Below are positions 36,401 through 36,873 of a stretch of 36,873 nucleotides of DNA, piece by piece. The notes beneath the pieces were generated by a model. That model was not told the DNA's origin. It did no database searches and saw only the letters and a program-made list of their open reading frames with translations. The stretch lies in NCBI GenBank assembly GCA_022768005.1, contig JALEMF010000061.1:1-36873 (forward strand). The letters are read 5' to 3'. This DNA is from Bacteroidales bacterium (GTDB lineage: Bacteria > Bacteroidota > Bacteroidia > Bacteroidales > Muribaculaceae). A program made the translations under genes and the position numbers. Within the stretch, counting starts at the first letter, position 1, and each line of letters starts with the position of its first letter.

Positions 36401-36873
36401 TAACGGATAACGAGCATCACCGCTTGCATTAGTTACTTGCGCAGTTTTAGAAGTCCATGTACCGCTTGAATTTCTGTCGTACTCTACCATCTTCGCTACA
36501 GAACCGTCATCATATATAAATCCTACTCGGATATCACCTGAGAAAGAAGCATCTGAATTAAATTCCATAGCATATCCTAACTCTGCAGCACCGCAAAGGT
36601 CTGTTGTATGGAGCAATACTTGAGGTGCGGAACTATCTGTATCCCAAGAATAGAGTTTTATTTCCTCACCTGCCTTCACCATATTGCAAGCCACGATTTT
36701 ACCATCTACGTAAGCCACGTCGCTGAGCAGATAAGCACCGCCTGAGATGGTGCCATTCATCGGTAAGTCGCCAAGCACTTCAGCAGTCTGTGCATTGAGA
36801 ACAATAATGCGTGAGTGGTCATACACGCAGTAGAGTTTTCCATTAGCGTAGCAGAAGTTGTTGATTTTCTTAG
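33473..36873 (-). CDS. Large secreted repeat protein with T9SS sorting tail (N-terminus beyond window)
   Basis: The minus-strand frame is open to the right edge, giving 1,132 residues of the C-terminal part. Two homologous units of 331 residues are seen: the first from the window edge to about 35880, the second to about 34980. Both contain NNFCYANGKLYCVY, RIIVLNAQT, VDG/IDG-(K/R)IVACN, FDGKK-GRM and ENTTG blocks. A region with fibronectin-like character follows (YNLVATYSLNADAENVDF; about 34920-34690), then a beta-rich, probably propeller-like domain with repeated strands such as KVRVSKDGRIFVTRG and AGIRLSPDCSKIAIAS. The last residues (EYYNLLGIKI...PGIYIRKIGNK) match type A T9SS sorting domains. 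Cell-surface or secreted; ligand unknown. The C-terminal end is complete; the signal peptide and any further repeats lie outside. Confidence 0.85.
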   Translation of the reverse strand, partial: KKINNFCYANGKLYCVYDHSRIIVLNAQTAEVLGDLPMNGTISGGAYLLSDVAYVDGKIVACNMVKAGEEIKLYSWDTDSSAPQVLLHTTDLCGAAELGYAMEFNSDASFSGDIRVGFIYDDGSVAKMVEYDRNSSGTWTSKTAQVTNASGDARYPLGKYARLYPWSNGTYWVDGCDSRPTYIVSVPNTSNTKYGEYCAVNLENTWGSCHREFYWNGQKYAANVVFDGKKNGRMNVIQDNAGNYTATTPCGSYPEGGLGYAENTTGAGDIYINTDGSNYFEAWIFSENQGFAYLTYGNVPQNQDVYGPFKLKEKWNHSVANGNAFKDGYDATLINNFCYANGKLYCVYNHERIIVLNAQTGALLGSLKMSPVVAGGTYTLSDVSYIDGRIVACNFVKAGDALRIYCWSSDTALPELLLSTMDLQGAQELGRAMEPDRNPSFSGQVWLGFVEDNGSETKIIEYCRNSDGSWNAKHVYVTDANGNYRSIGQPARVYPWTGTYWIDGAGSYPTYLTSIDNTNTKYSEACHVTVPSGWGASHHEFTWASQKYAVNIVFDGKKSGRMYLLQDNTGNYSTITPMGAYPENGLGDVENTTGGGDVIINTDGSTSFEGWVFAENQGIAYYSYGPVAQNNPQPLTGANPYAYGLSSYPEGYNLVATYSLNADAENVDFIFYDKNGKQVHTESLGARSAGQHTDYVDVTELPEDDGYSWAISVKGASKSSPQEFMSLKFYNPRSVEVDNNSESETFGNVYCTEGMAVPNTGYFSSNNGQGLYAFKPDFSPIINPNTGNYAFMGGLTPSNDANGKFGPDLQKVRVSKDGRIFVTRGNGSGSYIAYAPSFEDLVENNRFESLLRNGSNDASNLMYRDGAGNFLAAANLGFDIKGEGDNLKLLALSYQFGLFSSNKRYGRVDEYNIGNSEALPSPRNISGLTGNYTIYPDGTNIAYDNRGGIWYCQYRSQPNESTPSLVYIDANGNERLKETTVTRGGAGIRLSPDCSKIAIASSVTEFTVYNLSYSGDGAPSLSTAYTVSHGMGANVNDIAWDIANNVYVCGNISEYFKAFALPVNTPALTKAKDMYKFTKLSTGVDRIAEDEADGDAVAEYYNLLGIKISADNLRPGIYIRKIGNKTDKILIK
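34980..36873 (-). repeat. Two tandem ~993-bp coding repeats in the T9SS gene
   Basis: The sequence GCGTAGCAGAAGTT (plus-strand reading) recurs at 35853 and 36846, a period of 993 bp or 331 codons. The encoded units share long blocks but differ at many residues (for example YDHSR versus YNHER), so they are diverged duplications. The right-hand copy runs to the window edge and more copies may follow. Confidence 0.85.

Noticed and set aside
34980..36873. CRISPR or other short-repeat array
   Set aside because: The repeats are long coding units of 993 bp, not short repeats with spacers.
1..36873. A hidden defence island, prophage or insertion sequence
   Set aside because: No integrase, transposase, restriction, toxin-antitoxin or phage genes are seen, gene order is tight, and gaps stay below 300 bp.

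Overview
This window looks like a stretch of core chromosome from a Bacteroidales bacterium (Bacteroidota). Several independent signs agree. The recurring promoter element TAnnTTTG (mostly TAACTTTG), with TTTG or TTG 19-20 bp upstream at the best sites, is the Bacteroidota sigma factor signature. Start codons are preceded by A/T-rich sequence, not by Shine-Dalgarno motifs. The genes include Bacteroidota-type versions of an LptD-like outer-membrane protein, a PG_1098-type methyltransferase, an Mrp ATPase without CxxC, and a large secreted protein with a type IX secretion (T9SS) sorting tail. Base composition is moderate, and I see no mobile elements, tRNA, rRNA or CRISPR. The family within the order cannot be fixed from what I can see.

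Layout. Positions 1-4706 (minus strand): gpmI with its own terminator, then an ABC-F ATPase and mltG (cut by the left edge). Positions 4895-7832 (plus): a strong promoter, then rplM-rpsI-rpsB-tsf with structured leaders and a closing hairpin. Positions 7855-12386 (minus): a compact six-gene run, trmB-mrp-aroQ-O-methyltransferase-HAD phosphatase-ribF. Positions 12546-17724 (plus): relA-type (p)ppGpp synthetase, an unknown lipoprotein, a PG_1098-type methyltransferase and a PfkB sugar kinase, all tightly spaced. Positions 17729-20512 (minus): an lptD-like gene, convergent with the kinase and divergent from prfA-pyrF (20683-22644). Then pgk alone (22785-24038) with a structured leader and a strong terminator. 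Positions 24157-26752 (minus): dCMP deaminase, S41 protease and 5-formyl-THF cyclo-ligase, divergent from sppA-lpxK (26968-29861). Then punA and thiL (30007-31953), a LysE-type exporter overlapping a CBM9-like protein (minus, 32029-33328), and the C-terminal part of a repeat-built T9SS protein running off the right edge.

Functionally the window covers translation (L13, S9, S2, EF-Ts, RF1, ABC-F, tRNA methylation), central carbon metabolism (GpmI, Pgk, sugar kinase), nucleotide and cofactor metabolism (PyrF, dCMP deaminase, PunA, RibF, ThiL, FCL, AroQ), envelope building (MltG, LptD-like, LpxK, SppA, S41 protease) and stress signalling (RelA). Almost all genes look intact. No intergenic gap exceeds 300 bp. 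I did not find a clear new defence or mobile system. The items most worth a second look are the (p)ppGpp synthetase with a lost hydrolase motif and its unusual downstream partners, the 993-bp tandem repeats in the T9SS protein, a 19-bp dyad in the dCMP deaminase/sppA divergent region, a dyad overlapping the pgk promoter, and genes whose start codons conflict with the predicted promoter (lptD-like, lysE).
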